Below, piece after piece: positions 1-7,661 of a DNA stretch of 64,000 bases (position 1 is the stretch's first letter; each line of letters starts with the position of its first letter). A program made the translations under genes and the position numbers. The notes below the pieces were generated by a model. The model was not told the origin of the DNA. It worked only from the letters and a program-made list of their open reading frames with translations, and did no database searches. The DNA comes from JBGQDM01 sp041495845 (GTDB lineage Bacteria; Acidobacteriota; Terriglobia; Terriglobales; Acidobacteriaceae), in the NCBI GenBank assembly GCA_041495845.1, contig JBGQDM010000003.1, positions 14,702 to 78,701 on the forward strand, given 5' to 3'.

Positions 1-207
1 GAACGCGCCTACCTGGGGAACACGCCAATCATGGTGGGCGGTGATGTAATCATCGCGGTGGATGGCGAAAACATCGAGACCCAGCAAGACCTGGCGCAGG
101 TGATGAACAATCACCGCGCGGGGGACACGGTGCGCGTGACCATCTACCGCGGCAAGCGCAAGATGGATGTCAGCGTGGTGTTCGGAGAATTGCGCGAGCA
201 GGTGTAG
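1..207 (+). CDS. C-terminal PDZ domain of an HtrA/DegP-like serine protease (partial)
   Basis: The reading frame is open from the window edge to TAG at 205 and gives 68 residues. It contains the typical PDZ end: a carboxylate-loop-distal segment GGDVIIAVDGENIETQQDL, then 'AGDTVRVTIYRGKRK', a strand pattern seen in the last PDZ domain of S1C proteases. The catalytic domain lies outside the window, so assignment to a protease rather than another PDZ protein rests on the close resemblance of this tail to DegP/HtrA C-termini. The family acts in the periplasm on misfolded proteins. The gene ends just before a dispersed inverted repeat. Confidence 0.75.
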   Translation, partial: ERAYLGNTPIMVGGDVIIAVDGENIETQQDLAQVMNNHRAGDTVRVTIYRGKRKMDVSVVFGELREQV

Positions 208-525
208 AGCGGACCCATCAACCACCAAGGTCACGAAGGACCACCAAGGAAGATCCTGGCTGGGGGATTTTCTTTACTCTGGAGTCGCTAACCCCGAAAG
301 CCCTTCGTGTACCTCTGTGTCCTTCGTGGTGGGATTGCTCTTTGCTTTCGCAGGCACGCTTGCGCTCGCCGAAGGGGCCGGACCCGTACTTGCCGGATCT
401 TGCCGTACTGATTTATTCTGCGTGTTGCCGATGACTGTCGTCCTCTAGTCCGGGCTGTTTGCACTGCCCCCGGGCGCTCCCGCGCTCACGACCTCATTTT
501 GTTCGAACCACAGAGAGGACATTCC
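208..525. other. Intergenic region with inverted repeat, no gene seen
   Basis: This 318-base stretch between the PDZ protein and the GNAT gene holds the family-A inverted repeat described separately (221-249 and 302-330). The open frames crossing it are not protein-like. The end of the stretch carries GAGAGGA about six bases before the GNAT start. Confidence 0.6.
221..330. repeat. Family-A dispersed inverted repeat (ACCAC-AAGG type)
   Basis: The left arm at 221-249 begins ACCACCAAGGTCACGAAGG. The right arm at 302-330 is its imperfect reverse complement, with 22 of 29 positions matching by eye. The arms are built of a loose 9-10 base phrase (ACCACnAAGG). The same phrase occurs again near 36.8 kb, 39.9 kb and 52.6 kb. 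The loop is about 50 bases and has no ORF. Confidence 0.75.
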
Positions 526-1341
526 ATGCAGTTCGTGAACCAGGCACTCGCCCGCCGATTTGAAGCGGCGGAGGAAATGCCACAGGTGTTGTACGCGGAG
601 ATCGACCGGAGGCTGCGGCCAGAGATCGGATCGGTCTCCGAAAAGATCGCGGGCGGCCATGCCATTTTCGCCGGGCTGGGCTCGCCCATTGGCCACGCCG
701 GTGGCATTGGCTTTGGCGAAAGCGTGACGGAAGCTGACCTCGACCGCCTCGAGGAGTTCTATCGCAGCCGGAACGCGCCCGCACAGATTGACGTGTGCCC
801 GTTTACCGAGCCCGCGCTGCTGGAGATGTTGAAGAAGCGGAACTATGTGTTGGCGGAAATCAACAATGTGCTGGCCCGGCGGGGGGTAGTCGGGGAAGAA
901 TTTCCTGCGCCGCCCGCCGACGCGGAGATTCGCGCCGGCACCGTGACAGAAGCGCCGGTGCTGGCGGGAATCACGCAGCAATGCTTTTTTCCGGAGGGCA
1001 ACGCGCCAGCGGGATTCGAGCACATCCTCACTCCCATGTATCAACTGCCGGGGGCGATTTCCTTTGTGGCAACAGTGGCGGGAGAGATCGCAGCCGTCGG
1101 CGGCGGTCTCGTCATCCCGGAGCACAGGATTCTCGCGCTCTACGGGGCCGGGACGCTGCCGGCCTATCGTGGACGCGGCTTGCAGACGGCGTTGTTCCAG
1201 CGGCGGCTGCAGGTGGCGGCGGAAGCGGGCTGCGAATTTGCCGTAGTGGTCACACAGGGCGGAACCACCTCCCAGCGGAATGCGGAACGGCTCGGGTTCG
1301 GCGTGGCCTACAGCAAGGCAACGGTGGTGAAAAATTGGTAA
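526..1341 (+). CDS. GNAT family N-acetyltransferase
   Basis: The 271-residue protein has a C-terminal GNAT fold: 'GAGTLPAYRGRGLQTALFQ' matches the acetyl-CoA pyrophosphate-binding loop (motif A, R/Q-x-x-G-x-G/A), followed by 'TQGGTTSQRNAERLGF', the usual motif B asparagine/aromatic end. The N-terminal ~150 residues look like a second, degenerate GNAT-like half. The substrate cannot be told. I chose ATG at 526 because GAGAGGA stands six bases upstream; an in-frame TTG at 499 is possible. The stop codon lies inside the left arm of a strong hairpin (1335-1417). Confidence 0.85.
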   Translation: MQFVNQALARRFEAAEEMPQVLYAEIDRRLRPEIGSVSEKIAGGHAIFAGLGSPIGHAGGIGFGESVTEADLDRLEEFYRSRNAPAQIDVCPFTEPALLEMLKKRNYVLAEINNVLARRGVVGEEFPAPPADAEIRAGTVTEAPVLAGITQQCFFPEGNAPAGFEHILTPMYQLPGAISFVATVAGEIAAVGGGLVIPEHRILALYGAGTLPAYRGRGLQTALFQRRLQVAAEAGCEFAVVVTQGGTTSQRNAERLGFGVAYSKATVVKNW

Positions 1342-1417
1342 TTTGGTAATTTTGTAATCTGGTAATTTGAAGCGCTGGATTTGAAATTACCCGATTACCA
1401 AATTGCAAAATTACAAA
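1335..1417. repeat. Inverted repeat hairpin of GGTAATTT-type units
   Basis: The arms 1335-1368 and 1384-1417 match at 29 of 34 positions, with a 15-base loop. Each arm is built of 8-9 base units such as TTGGTAATT. The composition is far more AT-rich than the flanking genes. It overlaps the GNAT stop codon and ends 11 bases before the YjbR-like gene, so it would form a stem in a read-through transcript. Confidence 0.85.
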
Positions 1418-1428
1418 ATGGGATTCCG

Positions 1429-1806
1429 ATGACGGTTGATTCACTACGCGCTTATTGTCTTTCGTTCGCGGGGGCCACGGAGAAGCTGCAGTGGGGCGAT
1501 GATCTGTGCTTCAAGATTGGCGGGAAGATGTTTGCCGTGTGCGCACTTGATGTGGAATCGAAGCCGCGGCTGGCGTTCAAGTGCACGCCGGAGAAGTTTG
1601 CCGAACTGATCGAGCAGGAAGGCATTGCTCCGGCGCCGTATCTGGGACGCTATCAGTGGGTGGGGCTGGAAGAGTTCGCGGCGCTGCCGGAGCGCGAGTT
1701 GAAGGCACTGATCGCGGAGTCGTACGAACTGGTGAAGGCGAAGCTGCCGAAGCAGCGGGTGCGCAACGCGGCGACCGGGAGACGGAAGAAGCGACTGCGA
1801 CCCTGA
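1429..1806 (+). CDS. MmcQ/YjbR family protein
   Basis: This is a 125-residue protein of the YjbR/MmcQ/CyaY-like fold. Family marks are 'YCLSFAGATEKLQWGDDLCFKIGGKMFA' at the start (a split of the typical YxLSLPGxxExxxWG segment) and 'YLGRYQWVGLEEF' followed by 'ESYELVKAKLPK'. Members are annotated as DNA-binding-like small proteins without an established biochemical role. I took the ATG at 1429 rather than the frame's upstream ATG at 1381, because the upstream part is translated from the repeat arm. Confidence 0.85.
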   Translation: MTVDSLRAYCLSFAGATEKLQWGDDLCFKIGGKMFAVCALDVESKPRLAFKCTPEKFAELIEQEGIAPAPYLGRYQWVGLEEFAALPERELKALIAESYELVKAKLPKQRVRNAATGRRKKRLRP

Positions 1807-2017
1807 GGCACTCGAGTATCCACATTTGACTCCCGCGGCAAGCCTAAGCTAGCCTCAAAGTTCACCCCGGTTGGCGCAGGAATTGGTAGCCGGCTGCTGC
1901 GCGGGAGTCGCAGGCTTCGCGCGATCCACTCGCAAGTTATTGGTTTTATGGCCGTTAATGGCCTTGAGCGTCCGTGCCAAAGCAGCGGCTGACGCCACCG
2001 GGGAAGAGGGCGTACCG

Positions 2018-2842
2018 ATGCTGCGAGCGATGTCCACCTACGTGTTCGTCAAGGAGCGGCTGCATCCCGGCCTGCTCGACCAGTTTGTGCGCGGAGGCGC
2101 GCAGGCGGTGGAGATCTTTGCGGCGCGGCAGCATTTCGACTACGCCAACCGCAAGCAGCACGTGGTGGAGATTGCCGCCTGGTTCAAGGAGAGCAGCATT
2201 CCGCTGCACTCCTTGCATTCGCCGCTTTATGCCGACTACGACTGGGGCCGTGCCGGTGGGCCGCCGGTCAACATTGCTTCCATCGACAAGAAGCAGCGCA
2301 TTGACGCGATGGATGAGATCAAGCGGGCACTGGAAGTGGCCGAGCACATTCCGTTCCGCTACCTGATTCAGCACGTCGGCATCAGTGGCGAGTCTTTCGA
2401 CGACAAGAAATTCGAAGCGGCCATGAGTTGCGTGGAGCACCTGCGCGCCTTCTCCAAGCCGCTGGGGGTGAGCATCCTGCTGGAAAACACGCCCAACGAG
2501 CTATCGACGCCGGAGAAGCTGGTCGAGTTTATCCACACCATGCGCTTCGACGATGTGGGCGTCTGTTTCGACATTGGACACGCGCACCTGATGGGCGAAG
2601 TTAGGCCCGCGTGGGAAACGCTGAAACACCTGGTGCGCTCCACCCACGTTCACGACAACCACAAAGACAGCGACTCGCACTTGTGGCCGGGCCAAGGTTC
2701 GATTCAGTGGGAAGAAGGGTTGGGTTTGCTGCACTCTGCACCGCACCGGCCGGCACTGCTGCTGGAGATCGCAGGCGAAGAAGAGAAAAACGATGTGGCG
2801 CCAGACATGGTGGAGATGTGGAAGAAGTTGGGGGAGAGCTAA
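2018..2842 (+). CDS. Sugar phosphate isomerase/epimerase-like TIM-barrel protein
   Basis: The 274-residue protein fits the xylose-isomerase-like TIM barrel (AP endonuclease 2 superfamily). Metal-site marks are present in order: 'FRYLIQHVG', 'ILLENTPNE' (Glu ligand), 'VGVCFDIGHAHLMG' (Asp/His), 'STHVHDNHKDSDSHLWPGQG' (His-x-Asp-N). The late 'LLLEIAGEEE' supplies the last acidic residue. The real substrate is unknown. The start at ATG 2018 follows GGGAAGAGGG; an ATG at 2030 is the alternative. The longer frame upstream lacks conserved character. Confidence 0.85.
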   Translation: MLRAMSTYVFVKERLHPGLLDQFVRGGAQAVEIFAARQHFDYANRKQHVVEIAAWFKESSIPLHSLHSPLYADYDWGRAGGPPVNIASIDKKQRIDAMDEIKRALEVAEHIPFRYLIQHVGISGESFDDKKFEAAMSCVEHLRAFSKPLGVSILLENTPNELSTPEKLVEFIHTMRFDDVGVCFDIGHAHLMGEVRPAWETLKHLVRSTHVHDNHKDSDSHLWPGQGSIQWEEGLGLLHSAPHRPALLLEIAGEEEKNDVAPDMVEMWKKLGES

Positions 2843-2853
2843 GAACCCCAGCT

Positions 2854-2997
2854 AACCGCAGAGGACGCGGAGAGCGCGGAGCGGAGCAAGGGCTGTGGGG
2901 GGTATTCGAGGCCAGCAAGCTTCGTGAGTGAAGTTAACGGTTGTGGCTCGTGCACTTTCTAGAGAAGCTACTCAGCGATCTCCGCGCACTCCGCGGT
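2854..2997. repeat. Family-B inverted repeat, empty copy
   Basis: The left arm (2855-2881) begins ACCGCAGAGGACGCGGAG. The right arm (2971-2997) is its imperfect reverse complement, with 22 of 27 positions matching. The unit is ACCGC(A/G)GAG-n-CGCGGAG. It fills the gap between the isomerase-like gene and asnS; the ~90-base loop has no ORF. Sibling arms surround the GxxExxY gene at 4.4 kb and precede fabD at 7.6 kb. Confidence 0.8.
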
Positions 2998-3012
2998 GAG
3001 ATGAACTAAGAA

Positions 3013-4338
3013 ATGCAGACACCGATTACTACGATCGCGGAAGTGGGGAAGCATGAGGGGCAGTCCGTCACCGTGCGCGGCTGGCTCTACAACCTGCGCG
3101 AGAGCGGCAAGTTGCTGTTCCCGATTTTTCGCGATGGCAGCGGTGTGATTCAAGGCGTGCTGGCCAAGAACGCGGTGGCGCCCGAGGTGTTCGACGCAGT
3201 GAAGGGGCTGACCCAGGAATCGAGCGTGGTGGTGGAAGGAAAAGTCCGCGCCGACAAACGCGCTCCGGGTGGCTACGAACTCGACGTCAGCAACGTGCAG
3301 GTGGTGCAGCGTGTCTCCGAGTCCGATCCGTTTCCCATTTCGCTGAAAGAACACGGTGTGGAATTCCTGATGGAACACCGGCACCTGTGGGTGCGGACAC
3401 CGCGCCAGGCAGCCATTCTGCGGGTGCGAGCGGAAATCATCAAGGCCGTGCGCGACTTCTTTGACGATCGCGGATTCACCCTCACCGATCCACCGATTCT
3501 TACTCCCGCCGCCTGTGAAGGCACTTCGACGCTCTTCCCGGTGGATTATTTTGAGCAGCAGGCGTACCTGACGCAGTCCGGTCAGCTCTACATTGAAGCG
3601 ACGGCGATGGCGTTGGGCAAGGTGTATTCCTTTGGGCCCACGTTCCGGGCGGAGAAATCCAAGACCCGGCGGCACCTGACCGAATTTTGGATGGTCGAGC
3701 CGGAAGTCGCCTACGCCACGCTCGACGACATGATGGACCTGGGCGAAGGGCTCATCAGCTTTATCGTGCAGCGTTGCCTGGAAAAACGTCGCGGCGACCT
3801 GCAGGTGATTGGCCGCGACGTCACCAAGCTGGAAAAGATTGTCGCGCCCTTTCCGCGGATCACGTATGACGAAGCCGTCAAGATGCTGCAGGAGGGTCAC
3901 GCCAAGGGCGCGCTGGAAACGAAATTTGAGTGGGGCGGCGATTTCGGTTCGCCGGATGAAACCTACCTGGCCAACCAGTTTGAGAAACCGGTGATGGTGC
4001 ATCGCTATCCGGCGAAAGTAAAAGCGTTTTACATGGAGCCGGACCCGCTGCGGCCCGACCTGGCGCTGTGTGTGGATGTGCTCGCGCCCGAAGGGTATGG
4101 CGAAATCATCGGCGGTTCGCAGCGCATGAACTCCTACGAGCTGCTCTTGCAACGCATTCAAGAACACGGGTTGCCGGAGGCGGCTTTCAAGTGGTATCTC
4201 GATTTGCGGAAGTATGGGAGTGTGCCGCACAGCGGTTTCGGTATGGGGATTGAGCGGGCCGTGGCCTGGATTTGCGGGCTAGAGCACGTGCGGGAAACGA
4301 TTCCATTTCCGAGGATGCTGCACCGGCTCTATCCGTGA
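3013..4338 (+). CDS. asnS: Asparaginyl-tRNA synthetase
   Basis: This class II synthetase of 441 residues charges tRNA-Asn with asparagine. The N-terminal OB fold (about residues 10-105, 'VTVRGWLYNLRESGKLLFPIFRDGSG') binds the anticodon. Motif 2 'FRAEKSKTRRHLTEFWMVE' and motif 3 'GFGMGIERAVAWICGLEHVRE' form the active site, and the protein ends with the usual 'PFPRMLHRLYP'. The length is normal for the AsnS subfamily, and the AsnS-type motif 2 together with this ending separate it from AspS. The ATG at 3013 starts right after the family-B repeat. Confidence 0.97.
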   Translation: MQTPITTIAEVGKHEGQSVTVRGWLYNLRESGKLLFPIFRDGSGVIQGVLAKNAVAPEVFDAVKGLTQESSVVVEGKVRADKRAPGGYELDVSNVQVVQRVSESDPFPISLKEHGVEFLMEHRHLWVRTPRQAAILRVRAEIIKAVRDFFDDRGFTLTDPPILTPAACEGTSTLFPVDYFEQQAYLTQSGQLYIEATAMALGKVYSFGPTFRAEKSKTRRHLTEFWMVEPEVAYATLDDMMDLGEGLISFIVQRCLEKRRGDLQVIGRDVTKLEKIVAPFPRITYDEAVKMLQEGHAKGALETKFEWGGDFGSPDETYLANQFEKPVMVHRYPAKVKAFYMEPDPLRPDLALCVDVLAPEGYGEIIGGSQRMNSYELLLQRIQEHGLPEAAFKWYLDLRKYGSVPHSGFGMGIERAVAWICGLEHVRETIPFPRMLHRLYP

Positions 4339-4340
4339 GC

Positions 4341-4830
4341 CAACCGCGGAGGGCGCAAAGATCGCGGAGAAATTCAAGAGGCTTAGCATGGCGAATGGCT
4401 CCGAACTTAACGCGATTACTGAGAAAATTATCGGGGCAGCGATGGAAGTCCATCGAGCGCTGGGACCGGGTTTACTGGAGTCAGCCTATGAGGCATGCCT
4501 GGCATTCGAGTTGCGAGAGCGAAGCCTGGGAGTTGAAACGCAGGTGTCTTTGCCAGTCATTTACAAGGGCGTGAAGTTGGATTGCGGATACAGGTTGGAT
4601 CTAATAGTCGAAGGCGTGGTAGTGGTCGAAGTCAAGGCTGTTGAGAAATTGAATTCGGTGCACGATGCGCAACTTATCTCCTACTTGAAGTTGGGCAACT
4701 GGCACGTGGGGCTGCTTCTCAACTTCCACAGCTTGGTGCTCAAGAACGGAATTCGGCGGCTGGTGAACAATTTTCCGGACTCTGCGACCTCGGCGTTCTC
4801 TGCGGTTAAATTGGTAGTGAGAAGCTAGAC
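4341..4830. repeat. Family-B inverted repeat enclosing the GxxExxY gene
   Basis: The left arm begins at about 4341 (AACCGCGGAGGGCGCAAAG). The right arm lies at about 4780-4810 and reads AACCGCAGAG on the opposite strand. Over 28 bases 21 match, and nearly all mismatches are transitions. The arms enclose one gene, and the right arm is translated as the tail of that gene. Empty siblings at 2.9 and 7.6 kb show the same arms with only 50-90 bases between them. Confidence 0.75.
4388..4828 (+). CDS. GxxExxY family protein (PD-(D/E)XK nuclease-like)
   Basis: The 146-residue protein carries the family signature in 'GPGLLESAYEACLAFEL' (G-x-x-E-x-x-Y) and a PD-(D/E)XK-like core 'LDLIVEGVVVVEVKAVE' (Asp, then Glu-x-Lys), followed by 'AQLISYLKL'. 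No activity is established for the family. The last ~15 residues ('FPDSATSAFSAVKLVVRS') are read from a repeat arm and are not part of the conserved fold. It lies between asnS and arginase and has no evident functional tie to either. ATG 4388 is four codons before the conserved 'LNAITEKIIGAA'. Confidence 0.88.
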   Translation: MANGSELNAITEKIIGAAMEVHRALGPGLLESAYEACLAFELRERSLGVETQVSLPVIYKGVKLDCGYRLDLIVEGVVVVEVKAVEKLNSVHDAQLISYLKLGNWHVGLLLNFHSLVLKNGIRRLVNNFPDSATSAFSAVKLVVRS

Positions 4831-4831
4831 T

Positions 4832-5776
4832 ATGACCAGCAACGCACAGATTCCTCCCAACATCATTCCCCGCAAGATTCGTGTGATCGGTGTGCCCCTT
4901 GATCTGGGGCAGTCGCGGCGCGGTGTGGACATGGGGCCGTCGGCGGTGCGCGTGGCCGGCCTCGAAGCGCGATTGGAGCAGGTGGGCCACGTGGTGGAAG
5001 ACGGCGGCAACGTGGCCGTGGCCATTCCGGAGCAGAAAAAAGAAGGCAACCCGAACGCGAAATATTTGAAGGAAATCACCGCCACATGCATGAAGCAGGC
5101 GGAACTGGTGATGAAAGCGCTCGAAGGGGGAATCGTTCCGCTGGTGCTGGGTGGCGACCACTCCGTGGCGGTGGGCACGGTTTCGGGGGTGGCGGAGTTC
5201 TACCGGCGCGACAAGAAACGCATTGGGCTGATCTGGATTGACGCGCACAGCGACATTAACACGCCCGACACTTCACCCACTGGCAACGTGCACGGCATGC
5301 CTCTAGCGGCGCTGATGGGGCTGGGTCCGGCCGAACTCGGCAACTTGTACGATTTTTCGCCCAAGGTAAACCCCGAAAACTGTGTGCTCGTTGGGGTGCG
5401 CGATATCGATCGTGCGGAGAAGGAAAATATTCGCCGGGCGGGGATTGAAGTCTTCACCATGCGCGACATTGACGAACGCGGCATGCGCGCCGTCATCGAA
5501 GAGGCGCTGCGCATGGCGGGACGCGGCACCGCCGGCTATCACGTCTCGCTCGACATGGACTGGATTGACCCCGAAGACGCGCCTGGGGTGGGCACGCCGG
5601 TGCGCGGTGGCGCCACCTATCGCGAGGCGCATCTGGCCATGGAAATCATCGCCGACCATGGGCGCATGTTGAGCTTCGAAATCGTGGAAGTGAACCCGGT
5701 CATCGATGAAAAGAACCGCACGGCGGACCTGGCGGTGGAACTGGCTCTGTCGGCCTTTGGGAAGAAAATTCTCTGA
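4832..5776 (+). CDS. rocF: Arginase
   Basis: The 314-residue ureohydrolase converts arginine to ornithine and urea using two Mn ions. The metal-site motifs are complete: 'VLGGDHSVAVG', 'WIDAHSDINTPDTSPTGNVHGMPLA' (split: DAHSD and NVHGM) and 'SLDMDWIDPEDAPGVGTP'. The 'GNVHGMPLAALMG' pattern and the N-terminal 'GVPLDLGQSRRGVDMGPSA' favour arginase over agmatinase. It begins four bases after the GxxExxY stop, but that neighbour seems inserted, so the original upstream gene was probably asnS. Confidence 0.93.
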   Translation: MTSNAQIPPNIIPRKIRVIGVPLDLGQSRRGVDMGPSAVRVAGLEARLEQVGHVVEDGGNVAVAIPEQKKEGNPNAKYLKEITATCMKQAELVMKALEGGIVPLVLGGDHSVAVGTVSGVAEFYRRDKKRIGLIWIDAHSDINTPDTSPTGNVHGMPLAALMGLGPAELGNLYDFSPKVNPENCVLVGVRDIDRAEKENIRRAGIEVFTMRDIDERGMRAVIEEALRMAGRGTAGYHVSLDMDWIDPEDAPGVGTPVRGGATYREAHLAMEIIADHGRMLSFEIVEVNPVIDEKNRTADLAVELALSAFGKKIL

Positions 5777-5842
5777 CACCGGCGACACCGCCCTCGTACC
5801 TTACCCGCAATTGACGGAACTGCCGCTGCTTCGCCAGACTTG

Positions 5843-7051
5843 ATGGTGATGAAGAAACTCCGTGTCGGGATTCTCTTTGGCGGCCGCTCCGGCGAGCATG
5901 ATGTCTCCCTGCTCTCGGCGGCTTCCGTTCTCCAAGCCATTCCCAAGGACAAGTACGAGGTGGTGCCCATTGGCATCACGAAAGAAGGTCACTGGCTGAC
6001 GGCGGACCACGCCGAACGGCTGCTCAAGGGCGAGCCGGTGCATGAGGCGCGCCATCTCCGCGCCGGCGATCCCGAAGCCACGCCCGGCGCGGCTCTTCTC
6101 GCTCGGGGTGAGTCGGTGCTGGTGCCGCCAGAGCCGGTGCAGCGCGCTGCGGGTGCGCTGGAGCCGTTTGAGATGGAGGCGAGCGCGGGGCCGACACGGC
6201 GGACGAGCGACCGTGCCATCAACGTCGATGTGATCTTCCCCGTGCTGCATGGCACGTTCGGCGAAGACGGGACCATCCAGGGCCTGCTCGAACTCGCTGA
6301 CATCGCCTACGTGGGCGCCGGTGTGCTTGGTTCCGCCGCCGGCATGGACAAGGACATCATGAAGCAGCTCTTCCGCGCCGCCGGCATTCCCATCGTGCGG
6401 CATGTCACGCTCCTGCGCCAGGAGTGGGAGAAGACGCCGAAAGCCGCGATCAAGGCGGTGGAACGCGGGTTGAAGTATCCCGTGTTTACCAAGCCCGCCA
6501 ACCTTGGTTCTTCCGTCGGCATTTGCAAAGCGCACAACCGCAAGGAACTGGGGCCGGCCCTGGAAGAGGCGGCACGCTACGACCGCAAGATCGTGGTGGA
6601 AGAGGGCGTTGGCGGAAAGAAGCACAAGGCGCGCGAGATTGAGTGCTCGGTGTTGGGCAACGATGCGCCGCAGGCTTCTGTGCCCGGCGAGATTGTTCCC
6701 AGTAAAGAGTTTTACGACTATGACGCGAAATATCTCGCCGAGGGCTCGGAACTGATTATCCCCGCCAAGCTCACGCGGGCTGAAACCAAGCAGGTGCAGA
6801 AACTTGCGGTGCAGGCGTTTCGCGCGGTGGATTGTTCCGGGCTGGCGCGTGTGGATTTTCTGATGGAGCCGCGCACGCGCAAAATCTACGTCAACGAGAT
6901 CAACACCATGCCCGGATTTACCGCCATCAGCATGTATCCCAAACTATGGGCGGCATCGGGGCTGCCGTATCCCGAACTGATTGACCGGCTGATCCAACTC
7001 GCGCTGGAGCGTCACGCCGAGAAAAAGAAGAACTGCTATACCCGGGAATAA
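5843..7051 (+). CDS. ddl: D-alanine--D-alanine ligase
   Basis: This ATP-grasp enzyme of about 402 residues joins two D-Ala for peptidoglycan. The start 'LRVGILFGGRSGEHDVSLLS' is the canonical Ddl N-terminus; 'VFPVLHGTFGEDGTIQGLLE'-like and 'FTKPANLGSSVGICK' are the substrate and ATP loops; 'YVNEINTMPGFTAISMYPKLW' is the Mg/D-Ala site. A roughly 50-residue Ala/Glu/Pro-rich insertion between residues 80 and 130 makes it longer than E. coli DdlB but matches the VanA-like long subgroup. Starts at 5843 or 5849 are both possible. Confidence 0.95.
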   Translation: MVMKKLRVGILFGGRSGEHDVSLLSAASVLQAIPKDKYEVVPIGITKEGHWLTADHAERLLKGEPVHEARHLRAGDPEATPGAALLARGESVLVPPEPVQRAAGALEPFEMEASAGPTRRTSDRAINVDVIFPVLHGTFGEDGTIQGLLELADIAYVGAGVLGSAAGMDKDIMKQLFRAAGIPIVRHVTLLRQEWEKTPKAAIKAVERGLKYPVFTKPANLGSSVGICKAHNRKELGPALEEAARYDRKIVVEEGVGGKKHKAREIECSVLGNDAPQASVPGEIVPSKEFYDYDAKYLAEGSELIIPAKLTRAETKQVQKLAVQAFRAVDCSGLARVDFLMEPRTRKIYVNEINTMPGFTAISMYPKLWAASGLPYPELIDRLIQLALERHAEKKKNCYTRE

Positions 7052-7106
7052 CGTGGGATGCGGGAACTTTTTGCTGCCGCCCGGCTTCCTATATGCTGGA
7101 GAAGCC

Positions 7107-7550
7107 ATGTCCATCATGAATGCGCCACCGTATGACCCGGCACGCGAACGCCGCCGCAAACTGGTGATTGCCGGGATTGTCTTCAGCGTACTGGTGATTG
7201 CGTTTCTGGCTTGGGAATACCGTTACTGGACGCAGGAGCGGGTCGCTGACCACTTCTTCACCGCGCTGCAACACAAGGATTACGAGAAAGCTTATGGGGT
7301 CTGGTTGGCGGATGCGGATTGGAAACAGCACGCCCAGAAATACCAGAAGTACCCGTTTGGGGAGTTCTATACCGACTGGGGGCCGGGCGGGGAATGGGGT
7401 GCGGTGAACACCTACAAGCTACGCGCTTCCGGAGAATGCAAAGGCGGCAGCAGCGGCGTGGTAGTGGAAGTGATCGTCAACGATCGCGCGGAACCGGCGC
7501 GGGTGTGGGTGGAAAAAAGAGACAGGACAATGAGCTATCCGCCCTGCTGA
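7107..7550 (+). CDS. Conserved membrane-anchored protein of unknown function
   Basis: The 147-residue protein has a short cytoplasmic head 'PPYDPARERRRKL', one transmembrane helix ('LVIAGIVFSVLVIAFLAW', about 18-36) and a soluble tail that resembles a DUF4878/NTF2-like or lumazine-binding-type fold ('DHFFTALQHKDYEKAYGVW'). It ends with 'WVEKRDRTMSYPPC'. Function is not known. GGAGAA stands before ATG 7107, which is why I reject the longer frame. It is 55 bases downstream of ddl and may be co-transcribed. Confidence 0.75.
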   Translation: MSIMNAPPYDPARERRRKLVIAGIVFSVLVIAFLAWEYRYWTQERVADHFFTALQHKDYEKAYGVWLADADWKQHAQKYQKYPFGEFYTDWGPGGEWGAVNTYKLRASGECKGGSSGVVVEVIVNDRAEPARVWVEKRDRTMSYPPC

Positions 7551-7557
7551 AACCCTC

Positions 7558-7661
7558 AACCGCAGAGTTCGCGGAGTGCGCAGCGAGAATCTGGCTTAGA
7601 TCCTTCGTTTAACAATTGCTCAGCGCAAGATCTTCTCAGCGGTCTCCGCGCCCTCTGCGGT
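7558..7661. repeat. Family-B inverted repeat, empty copy
   Basis: The left arm starts at 7559 (ACCGCAGAGTTCGCGGAG). The right arm 7635-7661 reads ACCGCAGAGGGCGCGGAG on the other strand. The loop is about 50 bases and empty. The end of the right arm provides the fabD stop codon. It lies between two convergent genes and so could act as a bidirectional terminator-like stem, although it lacks a T-run. Confidence 0.8.

Noticed and set aside
2968..4230. 420-residue open frame antisense to asnS
   Set aside because: It is a GC-driven shadow with His/Arg-rich, non-protein-like composition; asnS explains the region.
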